The translations under genes were made by a program, and so were the position numbers. A stretch of DNA of 64,000 nucleotides from contig NZ_CP141643.1 in NCBI RefSeq assembly GCF_038452275.1, positions 868,001-932,000 on the forward strand. Direction: 5' to 3'. Source of the DNA: Corynebacterium sp. BD556 (GTDB taxonomy: Bacteria > Actinomycetota > Actinomycetes > Mycobacteriales > Mycobacteriaceae). The notes under the pieces are model-generated. The model saw only the letters and a list, made by a program, of their open reading frames with translations. It was not told the DNA's origin and searched no databases. This document shows positions 19,330 to 28,860 of the stretch, in pieces. How positions within the stretch are numbered: position 1 is the stretch's first letter; each line of letters opens with the position of its first letter.

Positions 19330-19405
19330 GCGGATGTAGCGCAGTTGGTAGCGCATCACCTTGCCAAGGTGAGGGTCGCGAGTTCGAGTCTCGTCATCCG
19401 CTCCA
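19330..19405 (+). tRNA. tRNA-Gly (anticodon GCC), copy 3
   Basis: Identical to the copies at 18786 and 18992, with CCA encoded. It is the last tRNA of the cluster and is followed within 10 nt by a terminator hairpin. Confidence 0.97.
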
Positions 19406-19411
19406 CACGAC

Positions 19412-19449
19412 CACCCCGAGGCCGTCTTCATTAGGGCCCGGGGTGTTTT
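19412..19449 (+). terminator. Terminator of the tRNA cluster
   Basis: CACCCCG pairs with CGGGGTG, extended by an imperfect GGCC/GGGCC block, and is followed by TTTTCCTTTTC. It lies between the last tRNA-Gly and the start of the pyrimidine reductase gene. Confidence 0.75.
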
Positions 19450-19469
19450 CCTTTTCTACAATTGCGGTC

Positions 19470-20132
19470 ATGGATATTTCACAGCTCATTGGTCCGACCC
19501 TTCCCGTCGGCGAAGCGGAGCTGCGCGCCATTGCCGCAACGACGATCTTCGGCTCTTTCGGCCGCGGCGGCACCTCAAGAGAACTCGGCAACGCTAATGA
19601 TTCCGCTTTGCTTGAAGGTCTGCGGAATTGGGCTGATTGCGTTGTGGTTGGCGCTGAAACGGTACGTGCGGAGGATTACGGGCCTTCCTCCACGCCTTTG
19701 GCCGTGATCACCGCATCTTTGGATTTGGCTCCGGAAAGCTCGCTTTTCGACGCCACCGTCTACATCCTGTGCCCCGAAAGCACGTTGGTGGATTCCTCGC
19801 TCGCCTCTCAGCGCCACGCCCTAGAGGGCGTGGGCGCAAAGTTCCTTCACACTGGGGCTGGCTCGCCTCAAGAAATTATTAATGCGGTGCGCAGCGCCGG
19901 TTTTGCACGTATCTCTTGCGAAGGCGGGCCTCGGGTGTACGCCTCAATGCTGCAAGCCGATCTGGTAGATGTTTTGCACATCACAGTGGATCCGTCGATA
20001 AGCAGCGACGACGGCAAAGCCGGGCTTGATTTTCAAAACTCCAACGAGTTCCTCCACCGCTTTGATCTGGAATTGGCCAAGTGTGACGAGGACTCCATGC
20101 TTTATTGCCGCTACCGCAGGACACGCTCATAA
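19470..20132 (+). CDS. Pyrimidine reductase family protein (RibD C-terminal domain)
   Basis: A 220-residue NADPH-dependent reductase fold of the RibD C-terminal/DHFR-like type. Supporting motifs are FGSFGRGGTSRELGN near residue 30, WADCVVVGAETVRAEDYGP near residue 60 and ISCEGGPRVYASML near residue 150. No deaminase domain is present, so it is not a full RibD. Its substrate is unknown. Transcription is probably leaderless: TACAAT lies 7 nt before the ATG. An open frame extends upstream into the tRNAs but is spurious. It lies 31 nt before the arabinofuranosyltransferase gene. Confidence 0.88.
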   Translation: MDISQLIGPTLPVGEAELRAIAATTIFGSFGRGGTSRELGNANDSALLEGLRNWADCVVVGAETVRAEDYGPSSTPLAVITASLDLAPESSLFDATVYILCPESTLVDSSLASQRHALEGVGAKFLHTGAGSPQEIINAVRSAGFARISCEGGPRVYASMLQADLVDVLHITVDPSISSDDGKAGLDFQNSNEFLHRFDLELAKCDEDSMLYCRYRRTRS

Positions 20133-20163
20133 GCCACACAACCCAGCCGGTACGGTTAGGAGC

Positions 20164-21513
20164 GTGAAAGCCAGCACAAGCACGAGCACCCTACACGATA
20201 TGTGGATCTCCCCCGCCCCCGCGGCGAGTCCCGGGTGGCGCAGCGCCGCTGGGGCCGCGGCGTGGCCTTTGGCGCTGATCGCCATCTTTCACCGGCTCAT
20301 CGTGCTGGCGTGGGCAGGCTCCGTCACGGACGATTTCACCACGGTCTGGTCAGCGACGCGCCGCTTTGTCGCAGGTGTCGACGTCTACAACGAGAACTAC
20401 GCTTACGTTGACCCGCACTACCTCTACAGCCCCGGGGCCACCCTGGTGCTTTCACCCCTGGGCATGATCGCCGATCCTGCGGTGGCACGGCCCATCTTCG
20501 TCGCCGCCAACGCCCTCGCCATCGTCGGGGCACTGGCGTGGCTGGTGCGACTGTCTCACCTGCCGCTTCGCCACCCCATCTTCCCGGCGGCATTGGCGGC
20601 GGCTTTCTTCTCAGAAGCCGTGACCAACACGTTGGTGTTTTCCAATATCAACGGCATCCTGCTGCTGATTTTCGTTGCTTTTATCGCCTGGATGCTCAAT
20701 GAGCGCCACTGGTCTGCCGGTGTAGCGCTGGGCCTCGCCATATTGATCAAACCGATGTTTGCCCCGCTGCTTATCCTTCCCCTGATGAGATTGCAGTGGC
20801 GCACGGCCGCGGCAGCGGTGGCTCTACCCGTGGTTGCGAACCTGGCGGCCTGGCCTCTGACCCCCGGGGTCGGCGACTACCTGGGCAAGCTTGTCCCCTA
20901 CCTCGGCACGACCCGCGACTACGCAAACTCCTCTTTGGCCGGTTTCGCGGTCTACTTCGCGATGCCCCCGGCCCTGCATGGGTTCTTCTTCGTGGTTTTC
21001 GCTGCCGCAGTCGTGGTTGCGGTGCTCAGCTTGGCTCGGTTCAGGTGGAGTGATGAAATGATGTGGGCGTCGTTAAGCTCTGGTGTCCTGCTTGCCGGCG
21101 TGTGCCTTTTATCCTCCCTGGGTCAGGCCTACTATTCGCTTTTGCTCTTTCCCGCCATTTTCACCGTGCTTGGCCGCGCCAGCGCTATGCACGTACCCAC
21201 CACGTGGCTCGGAGTTTTCCTGTGCCTGTCCCCGCTCGAGTGGACAAGCGTAAAATTTCCCCAAACGGGCGCTTGGCTCGGCACCTTCTTGCCCACTGCT
21301 GGCTGGGCGCTCTTTATCGTCTCTGTGGCTGCCTGGGCGACTACCATTGCCCTGTGCACCCGGGGACACACCAACAACACTGCGAAGAAAGAGAAGGATT
21401 CGAATGAACGAAAATTACAAGGAATGGACCGACGAGCAATGGCGGGCGAAGCTGAACCCGGAAGAATTCCGGGTTCTTCGGCAGGCGGGAACGCAACGCC
21501 CCGGCATAGGTGA
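20164..21513 (+). CDS. GT87-type mannan/arabinofuranosyltransferase (AftC-like)
   Basis: A 449-residue polytopic membrane protein with about ten hydrophobic segments. It belongs to the GT87/DUF2029 group that uses decaprenyl-phospho-sugars on the outer membrane face. The early loop WAGSVTDDFTTVW carries the acidic residues expected near the catalytic site, followed by the YLYSPGATLVLSPLG motif. AftC, an alpha-1,3-arabinofuranosyltransferase of arabinan synthesis, is the closest family match by pattern. The GTG at 20164 is supported by TACGGT 7 nt upstream. An ATG lies at 20200. The hydrophilic tail overlaps msrB by 110 nt in another frame. Confidence 0.82.
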   Translation: MKASTSTSTLHDMWISPAPAASPGWRSAAGAAAWPLALIAIFHRLIVLAWAGSVTDDFTTVWSATRRFVAGVDVYNENYAYVDPHYLYSPGATLVLSPLGMIADPAVARPIFVAANALAIVGALAWLVRLSHLPLRHPIFPAALAAAFFSEAVTNTLVFSNINGILLLIFVAFIAWMLNERHWSAGVALGLAILIKPMFAPLLILPLMRLQWRTAAAAVALPVVANLAAWPLTPGVGDYLGKLVPYLGTTRDYANSSLAGFAVYFAMPPALHGFFFVVFAAAVVVAVLSLARFRWSDEMMWASLSSGVLLAGVCLLSSLGQAYYSLLLFPAIFTVLGRASAMHVPTTWLGVFLCLSPLEWTSVKFPQTGAWLGTFLPTAGWALFIVSVAAWATTIALCTRGHTNNTAKKEKDSNERKLQGMDRRAMAGEAEPGRIPGSSAGGNATPRHR

Positions 21514-21823
21514 ATACACCGACACCACGACCGAAGGTATTTACCGTTGCCGCGCCTGTGGAAGCGAACTGTTCCGCTCCACCGAGAAGTTCAACGCGCA
21601 CTGCGGCTGGCCCGCCTTCTTTAGCCCCCTAGCGGGAGATGCCATCATCGAGCGTGAGGACCGCTCGTTGGGCATGGTCCGCACCGAAGTGCTGTGCGCG
21701 AACTGCCACTCCCACCTCGGCCACGTCTTCGCCGGCGAAGGCTACGACACCCCAACTGACCTGCGTTATTGCATCAATTCGATCTCGCTTACACTCGAAG
21801 AAAAGCCGGTCGCAGACAACTAA
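21404..21823 (+). CDS. msrB: Peptide-methionine (R)-S-oxide reductase MsrB
   Basis: A 139-residue enzyme that reduces methionine-R-sulfoxide. The zinc site is CRAC (Cys49, Cys52) with CANC (Cys98, Cys101). The catalytic Cys123 is in RYCINS, after the conserved GWPAFF and HSHLGHVF motifs. The ATG has AGAAGGA upstream and lies 110 nt inside the 3' end of the preceding membrane-protein gene. Its last codons form the left arm of a strong terminator that serves the convergent hemQ gene. Confidence 0.96.
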   Translation: MNENYKEWTDEQWRAKLNPEEFRVLRQAGTQRPGIGEYTDTTTEGIYRCRACGSELFRSTEKFNAHCGWPAFFSPLAGDAIIEREDRSLGMVRTEVLCANCHSHLGHVFAGEGYDTPTDLRYCINSISLTLEEKPVADN

Positions 21824-21839
21824 TCTGTCTGCGACCGGC
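21801..21839 (-). terminator. Terminator of hemQ, overlapping the msrB 3' end
   Basis: A perfect 14-bp stem, GCCGGTCGCAGACA (21805-21818) with its complement (21826-21839), encloses a 7-nt loop containing the msrB stop codon. On the minus strand it is followed by TTTTCTTC, so it is a strong terminator for hemQ. On the plus strand no T tract follows. Confidence 0.85.
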
Positions 21840-21863
21840 CAAGACCTTACCAACGTGGGGCTG

Positions 21864-22586
21864 CTACGGCAGCAACTTGATGATCTCTCCGATGTTTTCC
21901 ACGCGGCGGCCCGTCTGGAACGGAACTTCCTCGCGCACATGCAAACGGGCCTCGGTGTAGCGCATCTTGTGCATCAAGTCGACGATTCTACCGAGCTCAG
22001 GCGCCTCGAAAGCCAGCATCCACTCGTAGTCGCCGAGCGCGAAGGCGCTCACCGTGTTGGCGCGCACGTCCGGAAAGTCAACGGCACTTTGCCCGTGCTC
22101 GCGGAGGATCTCGGCGCGTTTTCCCGGATCCATGATGTACCACTCGTAGGAGCGCACGAACGGGTAGACCGTGATCCAATCCTGCGGCTTTTCACCCATG
22201 ATGAACGATGGTAGGTGGCGTTTGTTGAACTCGGCAGGCCGGTGCACTCCGTTGCCAATCCAGCCCAGCTCAACGAGCTGCCCCAGGCTCGTCTCGCGGC
22301 GGAAATCAGCCAGGGCTTTTTGCAGCTGCTCAAAGTGTTCGGCGTGCCACCAAACCATGAAGTCGGATTCAGCGCGGGTGCCGGTGACGTCGTAAATGCC
22401 ACGCACGACGACATCGCCGGCGGCCTCCAAGCCGGTGAAGAATTCTTTCGCCTCCGCACTGATTTGCTCACGCTCGGTTCCGAGAGCGCCCGGGAGGGCA
22501 CGGAAAGTAACCCACTGTGTGTAGCGCTGCATGCGGTTGAGGGCAGCGTAGTCGAGATCGTTGCCCTGTTGCTTTTCATCGGCCAT
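21864..22586 (-). CDS. hemQ: Hydrogen peroxide-dependent haem synthase / coproheme decarboxylase HemQ
   Basis: A 240-residue chlorite dismutase-family protein that converts coproheme to haem b in the coproporphyrin-dependent pathway of Gram-positive bacteria. The catalytic Tyr is expected at Tyr141 in VYPFVRSYEWY, and the proximal His at His164 in LREHGQ. The C-terminal MRYTEARLHVREEVPFQTGR block is typical of actinobacterial HemQ. The ATG at 22586 has AAAGGA about 10 nt upstream. An in-frame upstream start is less likely. Confidence 0.95.
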   Translation of the reverse strand: MADEKQQGNDLDYAALNRMQRYTQWVTFRALPGALGTEREQISAEAKEFFTGLEAAGDVVVRGIYDVTGTRAESDFMVWWHAEHFEQLQKALADFRRETSLGQLVELGWIGNGVHRPAEFNKRHLPSFIMGEKPQDWITVYPFVRSYEWYIMDPGKRAEILREHGQSAVDFPDVRANTVSAFALGDYEWMLAFEAPELGRIVDLMHKMRYTEARLHVREEVPFQTGRRVENIGEIIKLLP

Positions 22587-22719
22587 GAATCCAGCATCCT
22601 TTCTGGTCCGAGTGATTCGGAGTAAGTCCAACTAAAGTCGTAGACCAGTCTACCCACAGCGGCACCCGAACCGGCGCGCCTCCCCCTTTGCAGGCGGGTT
22701 CACCGCTACCTTTGTCGAC

Positions 22720-23364
22720 GTGACCAATTCCGACACTTCCTCCCGCACTCCCGGCCTCGCGGCTGCCAGCGGTGATTTTTCCGAACCGGGCCAGCAAACC
22801 AGCACCCCGGCGGAGTTCACCGCGGCTGTTGAGTCGATGCACGCCGCGAAATTGCGTCCCGAGATCACCCTTGGGGAGATTCGCCCGCCGCAGCGCCCCG
22901 CACCGTTTAGCCACGCGGTCGGCTTGGAGGTCGACCGGAATACAAGCGCGCGGGTTCCCGTCGACTCCGAAGGCGACGCCTTCGGTCGCCTAATTCTTCT
23001 CCACTCCCCGGAATCCGAGGAAGCGTGGGAGGGTTCAATGCGCCTCGTGGCCTACATCCAGGCAGACATGGACGACGCGGTCGCGTCCGACCCGCTGCTT
23101 CCCGACGTCGCCTGGCAGTGGCTCAACGAGTCTTTGGCGCAGGCCGGCGCGGGCTTTACCAACCTTGGCGGCACGGTTACTTCGACTGCGTCTGTGCGCT
23201 TCGGTGAAATCGGGGGGCCGCCGCGCGCTTACCAGTTGGAAATGCGCGCTTCTTGGACAGCGCAAGGCATTGACCTTGCCCACCATGTCGAGGCGTTTGC
23301 CACGGTGCTCGCCCATGTTGCGGGGTTGCCTCCGGAGGACGTCTCCGAGCTGCACCCGCGATAG
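22720..23364 (+). CDS. DUF3000 family protein
   Basis: A 214-residue soluble protein of the actinobacterial DUF3000 family, recognised by the RPEITLGEIRPPQRPAPFSHA opening region and the late WLNESLAQAGAGFTNLGGTVT segment. Its function is unknown. It immediately precedes an RNase D-type gene (3 nt gap), a conserved pairing that suggests a linked role. The GTG start has TACCTT exactly 7 nt upstream and no ribosome-binding site, so the transcript is probably leaderless. Confidence 0.88.
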   Translation: MTNSDTSSRTPGLAAASGDFSEPGQQTSTPAEFTAAVESMHAAKLRPEITLGEIRPPQRPAPFSHAVGLEVDRNTSARVPVDSEGDAFGRLILLHSPESEEAWEGSMRLVAYIQADMDDAVASDPLLPDVAWQWLNESLAQAGAGFTNLGGTVTSTASVRFGEIGGPPRAYQLEMRASWTAQGIDLAHHVEAFATVLAHVAGLPPEDVSELHPR

Positions 23365-23367
23365 ATC

Positions 23368-24555
23368 GTGCAGGTACATTCCGGCTTCGAGCTTATCGAC
23401 GACCCACGTGGTTTTGAGCGTGCCGCGGAGTCTCTTTCACGCGGCCTCGGCCCCTTTGCCATCGACACCGAGCGCGCCTCTACTTTCCGCTACGACGACC
23501 GGGCTTTTTTGGTCCAAGTTCACCGCCGCTACGCGGGAACCTACCTTCTTGCGCCCGAGGGCCACCGCGATGCCTTCCGTCGGATTCTCGGCCCAGTTAT
23601 AGGCGGCGAAGATTGGATTCTCCACGCTGCTGGCGAGGACTTAGCCAGCCTGGCAGAACTTGAGCTGCAACCTGCCTCACTTTTTGACACCGAATTAGCA
23701 GCCCGACTCGCCGGCTTTGATAAGCCGAATTTGGCCGCCATGGTTGAACACTTCGTGGGTGTCGCTTTGAAGAAGGGCTACGGGCGCGAAGATTGGTCAC
23801 GCTCGCCTTTGCCGTTGGAGTGGCAACGCTACGCCGCCGAGGACGTCCTTTACCTCCACCCTCTTGCAGAGGCCCTGTCGGAGTATCTCGATCAGCGCGG
23901 AAAGCTGGATTGGGCCACCGAGGAGTTCGCCCACGCGGTGGCCACTGCTAGCCCACCCGAGCCGAAAACGTGGCGGGATGTCAAGGGCATCGCTACGTTG
24001 AAAAAGCCCTCCCAGTTGCAGGTGGCTCAAGCCCTGTGGCACGAACGTGACCGGTTGGCACGCTCCTTAGACACAGCCCCTTCTTCGATCCTGCCGAACA
24101 AGGTGCTTGTCGACATCGCCCGTGCCACGCCGACATCTTCAACAAGCATCGCCTCCGTCAAGGGTTTTCCCCGGCACCGCCGCCGGGCGGCCGTGACATG
24201 GTCCGCAGTCGTGCGCGAAGCACTCGCCACAGACGCCTCCGCGTGGCCCGCACAGGCGGCAGATGAGCCTACCACCATCCCTGAGAAAAACGCCTGGAAA
24301 CACCAAGCTCCCTGGGAGTGGGAGGTACTCCAAAGCGTGCGTGAGAAAGTTGCTGAGCGAGCCGTCGACGTCGACGTGCTCGCCGCAACCCTGCTGTCTC
24401 CCGCACTGCTGCGCGAGGCCGTGTGGGCTTGGGCTCAGGGCAATCTAGCGCCACGAACACATGAGGTAGCTGTCTTTCTCGCCGCGCGCGGGGCGCGCCC
24501 CTGGCAAGTCGCCGCGACAGCACCAGTTATCGCGAGTGTGCTGTGCTGTCCTTAA
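23368..24555 (+). CDS. rnd: RNase D-like 3'-5' exoribonuclease with HRDC domain
   Basis: A 395-residue DEDD-family exonuclease. Exo I is FAIDTERA near residue 30, exo II is [11 protein letters not shown] near residue 86, and exo III is YAAEDVLYL near residue 158. An HRDC domain follows around residues 215-300. Length and order match actinobacterial RNase D, which trims structured RNA 3' ends. The GTG start follows the DUF3000 stop by 3 nt, so the genes are co-transcribed. Its TAA overlaps the stop of convergent dxs. Confidence 0.92.
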   Translation: MQVHSGFELIDDPRGFERAAESLSRGLGPFAIDTERASTFRYDDRAFLVQVHRRYAGTYLLAPEGHRDAFRRILGPVIGGEDWILHAAGEDLASLAELELQPASLFDTELAARLAGFDKPNLAAMVEHFVGVALKKGYGREDWSRSPLPLEWQRYAAEDVLYLHPLAEALSEYLDQRGKLDWATEEFAHAVATASPPEPKTWRDVKGIATLKKPSQLQVAQALWHERDRLARSLDTAPSSILPNKVLVDIARATPTSSTSIASVKGFPRHRRRAAVTWSAVVREALATDASAWPAQAADEPTTIPEKNAWKHQAPWEWEVLQSVREKVAERAVDVDVLAATLLSPALLREAVWAWAQGNLAPRTHEVAVFLAARGARPWQVAATAPVIASVLCCP

Positions 24556-26483
24556 TGTGTGTCGTCTGCCGCCGCAAGCGCCGTGGCCCATTCACGCACC
24601 GAGTCCGTCGCTGAATCGGCGTCCAGGCCGTACTCCTCTAGCAACTCATCGCGTGAGGCGTGGGCGGGGAAGATATCCGGGAAAGCCAGGTGACGCACAG
24701 GAGTGTCGATCTGCGCGGCCGACAGCGCCTCCGCTATGACAGAACCCACACCCGCCCTAATAATGCCATCTTCGTAGACCACGATCATGTCGGCCTTTGC
24801 CGCCACTTCCATTAAGTCCGGATGGACTGGCACGACCCAACGCGGATCGATGACGGTCACGCGCAGCCCCTCAGCGTTGAGGCGGCTGGCAACTTCGACG
24901 GCACTCTCAGCGAAGGTTCCGACGGCAACAATCACTGCCTCGAACTCATCCGAATCCGCCGACTCATCGGGGCGAAAGAGGACGTCAGCTCCTCCCGGAA
25001 GACGCTCAACGGCGTCAATATCGGCCGCGGCGGTGCCCTTCGGGAAACGAACAATGGTGGGGCCGTCGTCGACAGCTATGGCTTCGCGGAACTCCTCACG
25101 CAAACGCTGCGGATCACGCGGCGCTGCGATGCGAATACCCGGCACGATAGAGGTCAGGGCCATGTCCCAAACACCATTGTGGCTCGCCCCGTCCGAACCC
25201 GTCACACCAGCGCGATCCAGCACCAGTGTGACCGGCTGCTTAATCAGGGCCACGTCCATAAGAAGCTGGTCGAAGGCACGGTTGAGAAAGGTGGAGTACA
25301 CCGCGACCACCGGGTGCAGCCCACCCAACGCCATGCCCGCTGCAGAAGTTACCGCGTGCTGCTCAGCGATGCCGACATCAAAAAAACGCTCCGGGAACTT
25401 CTCGGCGAAAGGAGCCAGCCCAGTCGGTCCGGCCATGGCAGCGGTGATGGCCACAATGTCATCGCGTGTGTGGGCGGCGGCGAGGATCTCCTCTGTGAAA
25501 ACAGCAGTCCAGCCGGGTGCGGACTTGTTCAATGACTTGCCGGTGACGGGATTGATCACCCCAGTGGAGTGCATTTGGTCAGCAATATCGTTAACTGCCG
25601 GCGCAAAGCCATGACCCTTTTCCGTCACAACGTGCAAAATGATCGGGCCGTCGTAGACCTTCGCGTAATTCATGGCATGAGTAAGCGCCTTCAAGTCGTG
25701 CCCCTCGATGGGTCCGACGTATTTCATCCCCAGTTCCGGAAACATCTCCGTGGGCACAACCTGAGCTTTCACACCCTCCTTCAGCGCGTGCAACGCCTCG
25801 AAGGTGCGCTCGCCGACCCAGCCCATAGACTTCAGGGTCTTCTTGCCGGACTCCATGACCTCGTCATAGCCCGGCTGCATACGAATCGCCGCCAATTGGT
25901 CGCGCAGGCGGGTGAGGTTTTTGGCTAGCCCACCGATCGTTGGAGAGTAGGACCTGCCGTTGTCGTTGACCACGATCACAACATTGCGGTCGCCGTCGGC
26001 GATGTTGTTGAGCGCCTCCCAGCACATTCCACCGGTCAAAGCGCCGTCGCCGACCACGGCAACGACGTTTTCATCACCCCTGCCGTTGAGTCGGCGCGCC
26101 TTGGACAGCCCGTCCGCGTAGGACAGGGCCGCGGAAGCATGAGAGGATTCTGTCCAGTCGTGCTCGCTTTCATCGCGACAGGTGTAGCCCGACAAGCCGC
26201 CCTTTTTGCGCAGGGTGTCGAAATCCCCGGCCCGCCCAGTCAAAATTTTGTGCACATAGGACTGGTGAGAGGTGTCGAAGATGATCGGTTCGCGCGGCGA
26301 GTTAAACACACTGTGCAGCGCAATAGTCAGCTCGACGACACCCAGGTTGGGGCCCAAGTGACCCCCCGTGGCAGAAACCTTCTCGATGAGCAGGACACGG
26401 ATTTCATCGGCCAGCTCGCCCAGCTCCCCCAGGGAGAGAGCCTTGAGGTCCGCTGGCGACGCAATCGTATCAAGCAGTCCCAT
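24552..26483 (-). CDS. dxs: 1-deoxy-D-xylulose-5-phosphate synthase
   Basis: A 643-residue thiamine diphosphate enzyme that condenses pyruvate and glyceraldehyde 3-phosphate, the first step of the MEP isoprenoid pathway. The ThDP/Mg motif [16 protein letters not shown] lies at residues 145-160, HxSYVHK-type residues in TSHQSYVHK near residue 74, and the transketolase glutamate in [16 protein letters not shown] near residue 370. Length and N-terminus [14 protein letters not shown] are normal. It stands alone on the minus strand, and its stop overlaps the convergent rnd stop. Confidence 0.98.
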   Translation of the reverse strand: MGLLDTIASPADLKALSLGELGELADEIRVLLIEKVSATGGHLGPNLGVVELTIALHSVFNSPREPIIFDTSHQSYVHKILTGRAGDFDTLRKKGGLSGYTCRDESEHDWTESSHASAALSYADGLSKARRLNGRGDENVVAVVGDGALTGGMCWEALNNIADGDRNVVIVVNDNGRSYSPTIGGLAKNLTRLRDQLAAIRMQPGYDEVMESGKKTLKSMGWVGERTFEALHALKEGVKAQVVPTEMFPELGMKYVGPIEGHDLKALTHAMNYAKVYDGPIILHVVTEKGHGFAPAVNDIADQMHSTGVINPVTGKSLNKSAPGWTAVFTEEILAAAHTRDDIVAITAAMAGPTGLAPFAEKFPERFFDVGIAEQHAVTSAAGMALGGLHPVVAVYSTFLNRAFDQLLMDVALIKQPVTLVLDRAGVTGSDGASHNGVWDMALTSIVPGIRIAAPRDPQRLREEFREAIAVDDGPTIVRFPKGTAAADIDAVERLPGGADVLFRPDESADSDEFEAVIVAVGTFAESAVEVASRLNAEGLRVTVIDPRWVVPVHPDLMEVAAKADMIVVYEDGIIRAGVGSVIAEALSAAQIDTPVRHLAFPDIFPAHASRDELLEEYGLDADSATDSVREWATALAAADDTH

Positions 26484-26620
26484 CAGTACTTCCGCACTCC
26501 TTCACGCGTTCAGCACTCGGGGTTCACCCCAAGCCGGGCTTACACCCGCGATTCTTCCCAGCAAGTTTACACTCCACCGCCCCTAGCGGTGCTTCGCCCA
26601 ACCGACGAAATGATCTTGGC

Positions 26621-27862
26621 CTAGCGCGGTTCCAGCAGGGCTATCGTTTCAAAATGGTGGGTGCCGGGAAAGGCGTCGATAAGCTCCATAGCCTTCACCG
26701 CATAGGAATGTTCCCCCCAAAACGACAGGTCGCGAGAGAAGGTTGCTGGGTCGCAACCAACGTGGACGACTTTGTTGGGTCTGCGGTGGGCAGTTTTACC
26801 GATGACCTCTTTGCCTGCGCCCGAGCGCGGCGGGTCGAGGACAACTAGCGCAGGATCGGCGAAGTTGTCGAAACCGACCTCCACTTTTTGGTTATGTCGG
26901 CGTACATCGAAGCCATCAAGGCTCGGTTGGGGTGTAGCCGCCGTCGGCGAATAATCCACCGAATCAACATGCCCGCCCCCCGTTGCCTGCGAGATCGCGG
27001 GAACGAACACCCCAACACCGCCGTAGAGGTCCCACCCAACACGCCGCGAATCATTGGTCGCTCCCCACTTTTCGACGACTGCCGTGTAATGCTCCGGTGC
27101 CGCGCAATGCGCCTGCCAAAACGCCGTCGCAGGGAAAACAAACTCGTAAACCCCCACTCGCTGAACCACCGAGCCGCGACCTTCAACGACCGTGTCGATG
27201 CGCTCGACGCGACGGCCCCTTTGGGCGCGAGTCGTTTCCACCACGTGGCGTTCAGAATTACTGTCAAGCACGACAACCACCTCTGCACCCGGAGTAAAGC
27301 GACGCGCATGAGCCCCGACAATGCCGTCGAAAATCCCCTCAACAACCTGGCTGCAGTGCACACCCGGGAGAACCTCGGTGCAACGAGCCCGGCGCAGACC
27401 CGCGCGGCCCGACCCATCCACGCCAAGCCGCACACGGGTACGCCACCCACGCACCGGGTCTAACTCTTTGACAGCTAAATCGGCGGCAGGGTCGAATGAA
27501 TCGAGCACGCCCGAACGATTCGCCAACGCACCCAACTGACCACGCAAAACATCGGCTTTCAGTCCAAGTTGAGCCTCCGGACGGATATGGCTGTAATCGC
27601 AGCATCCAGCACCCGCAGCCGCAGCCGGACAGGAAACGGGTTGACGAAGTGGAGAAGGGACAGTGATCCTTGTCAGCGACGCCCTGGCCCACCTCTTTTT
27701 GGCGCGGGTAACTTCCGCCTCGACAACATCGCCTACCACCGTGTCCGCGATGAAAACGACGCGACCATCAGGTGCGCGGCCAAGACCCTCACCGCCGTGG
27801 GCCATGGCGGTAATCTCAATGTCTTCGAGCACCACGCCGCCCGGCAGAGAAGAAGTGGACAT
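26621..27862 (-). CDS. TRAM-domain class I SAM-dependent RNA methyltransferase (RumA/TrmA family)
   Basis: A 413-residue RNA m5U-type methyltransferase. An N-terminal TRAM domain (about residues 5-65) is followed by a Cys-containing region (SCPAAAAGAGCCDYSH), a central Rossmann methyltransferase, the DPPRSGAG motif near residue 345 and the nucleophile region HVGCDPATFSRDL near residue 372. Whether it acts on rRNA or tRNA cannot be told. It starts 4 nt after the DUF3710 gene and is translationally coupled to it. Confidence 0.9.
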   Translation of the reverse strand: MSTSSLPGGVVLEDIEITAMAHGGEGLGRAPDGRVVFIADTVVGDVVEAEVTRAKKRWARASLTRITVPSPLRQPVSCPAAAAGAGCCDYSHIRPEAQLGLKADVLRGQLGALANRSGVLDSFDPAADLAVKELDPVRGWRTRVRLGVDGSGRAGLRRARCTEVLPGVHCSQVVEGIFDGIVGAHARRFTPGAEVVVVLDSNSERHVVETTRAQRGRRVERIDTVVEGRGSVVQRVGVYEFVFPATAFWQAHCAAPEHYTAVVEKWGATNDSRRVGWDLYGGVGVFVPAISQATGGGHVDSVDYSPTAATPQPSLDGFDVRRHNQKVEVGFDNFADPALVVLDPPRSGAGKEVIGKTAHRRPNKVVHVGCDPATFSRDLSFWGEHSYAVKAMELIDAFPGTHHFETIALLEPR

Positions 27863-27866
27863 GTTT

Positions 27867-28763
27867 CTACAGGTTCTTTTGCTCAGGATTTGTCGGGTCG
27901 TCCGTCTGCTTTTTCGGTTGAATCTCCATCAGCTTCTGAAGCGCCTCCTGCAGCGCGGCGGGAGTGCCGCTAAGGGGTGACCCACCTTCTTGCTGGGATT
28001 GCTGAGCCTGCCGCTGCGCGTCGCGCTGCGCCACGGCCTCCTGCACCTGCGTCGCTAACTGCTGCGGCAAAACCACCGGCAGGGAGTTGCCAGCCAGAAT
28101 CGGTTCGGTGCCGCGATAGACGAAGGTGCGGGCAATGATCTCGTGGCCGAGAGCCGTCAAGTCATCTTCCTTACCCGAAGGCGCCGCTAAAGTAAGGCGA
28201 TAGAGCCAGCGCGGACCCTCCACACCGATAATGCGGATAACCCCGTGATTGCCTTGGCCGACAACCTCGCGGCCCCAAGGACCAGTCTCGAAAGTTACTG
28301 GCATGCCCTCCTCGCGCATCCCTTCCGCAATTTCTTCCGAGGAAGTCTCCCACATCCCGCCGGTGCGTGGGGATGCGAAGGCCACCGGGGTAGCGCGCCC
28401 GTGCGGGGTGACAATATGGACCATCTTGGGGCCCGCCTCACCCATCTCTACCTGTACCTGGGATTTCTTCGGCAGTGGGATGCGCATCGAGCTTAAGTCG
28501 AGGGTGACTTGAGAGAAATCCGAGAAGTCAAAGTCTTCAATCCGGACAGAGTCGCCGTCGAAAGGTCCTGTGGTCCCACCAATGGAGTCATGCTCGATGA
28601 CCACCGGGTCTGCGGTTTCATTCGCAGGCTGCGCGGACTTGTCTCCGCCGCCAGCTTCGGTCCCCTGCGCATCTAGTGTCTCACCGCTAGTCGCGGAAGC
28701 ACGTCCGGATTCTGCCGGTTTGCTGTCGTTCTTTTTGCTCTGTCCGAAGGGCCACCAGGCCAT
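27867..28763 (-). CDS. DUF3710 family protein
   Basis: A 298-residue soluble protein of the actinobacterial DUF3710 family. After the MAWWPFGQSKK start comes a low-complexity Ala/Ser/Asp segment to about residue 60, then a conserved core with DLSSMRIPLPKKSQVQVEMG, GPWGREVVG and GPRWLYRLTLAAP, and a Gln-rich C-terminus. The function is unknown. The ATG at 28763 has AGAAGG about 9 nt upstream. Its usual position next to dut and the TRAM methyltransferase is kept. Confidence 0.88.
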   Translation of the reverse strand: MAWWPFGQSKKNDSKPAESGRASATSGETLDAQGTEAGGGDKSAQPANETADPVVIEHDSIGGTTGPFDGDSVRIEDFDFSDFSQVTLDLSSMRIPLPKKSQVQVEMGEAGPKMVHIVTPHGRATPVAFASPRTGGMWETSSEEIAEGMREEGMPVTFETGPWGREVVGQGNHGVIRIIGVEGPRWLYRLTLAAPSGKEDDLTALGHEIIARTFVYRGTEPILAGNSLPVVLPQQLATQVQEAVAQRDAQRQAQQSQQEGGSPLSGTPAALQEALQKLMEIQPKKQTDDPTNPEQKNL

Positions 28764-28860
28764 AGTTCCCAACCTTCTCTCAAGTGTTTTCCTGCCGTCT
28801 TTTCTTCTCTATTGTTCCATCGACACCGAAAGACGCACGGCGTCGGGCCTGTTAGCACTC

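Larger units (their letters stand above)
19221..19405 (+). repeat. tRNA-Val/tRNA-Gly duplicated unit, copy B
   Basis: Second copy of the Val-Gly unit at 18884-19067, with the same end of spacer (AACCGAATAGTGCAAT) directly before tRNA-Gly. The middle of the spacer has diverged. Confidence 0.85.

Noticed and set aside
19122..19469. Upstream in-frame extension of the pyrimidine reductase gene through the tRNAs
   Set aside because: A clear leaderless promoter precedes the ATG at 19470, and the extension crosses three tRNA/terminator elements.
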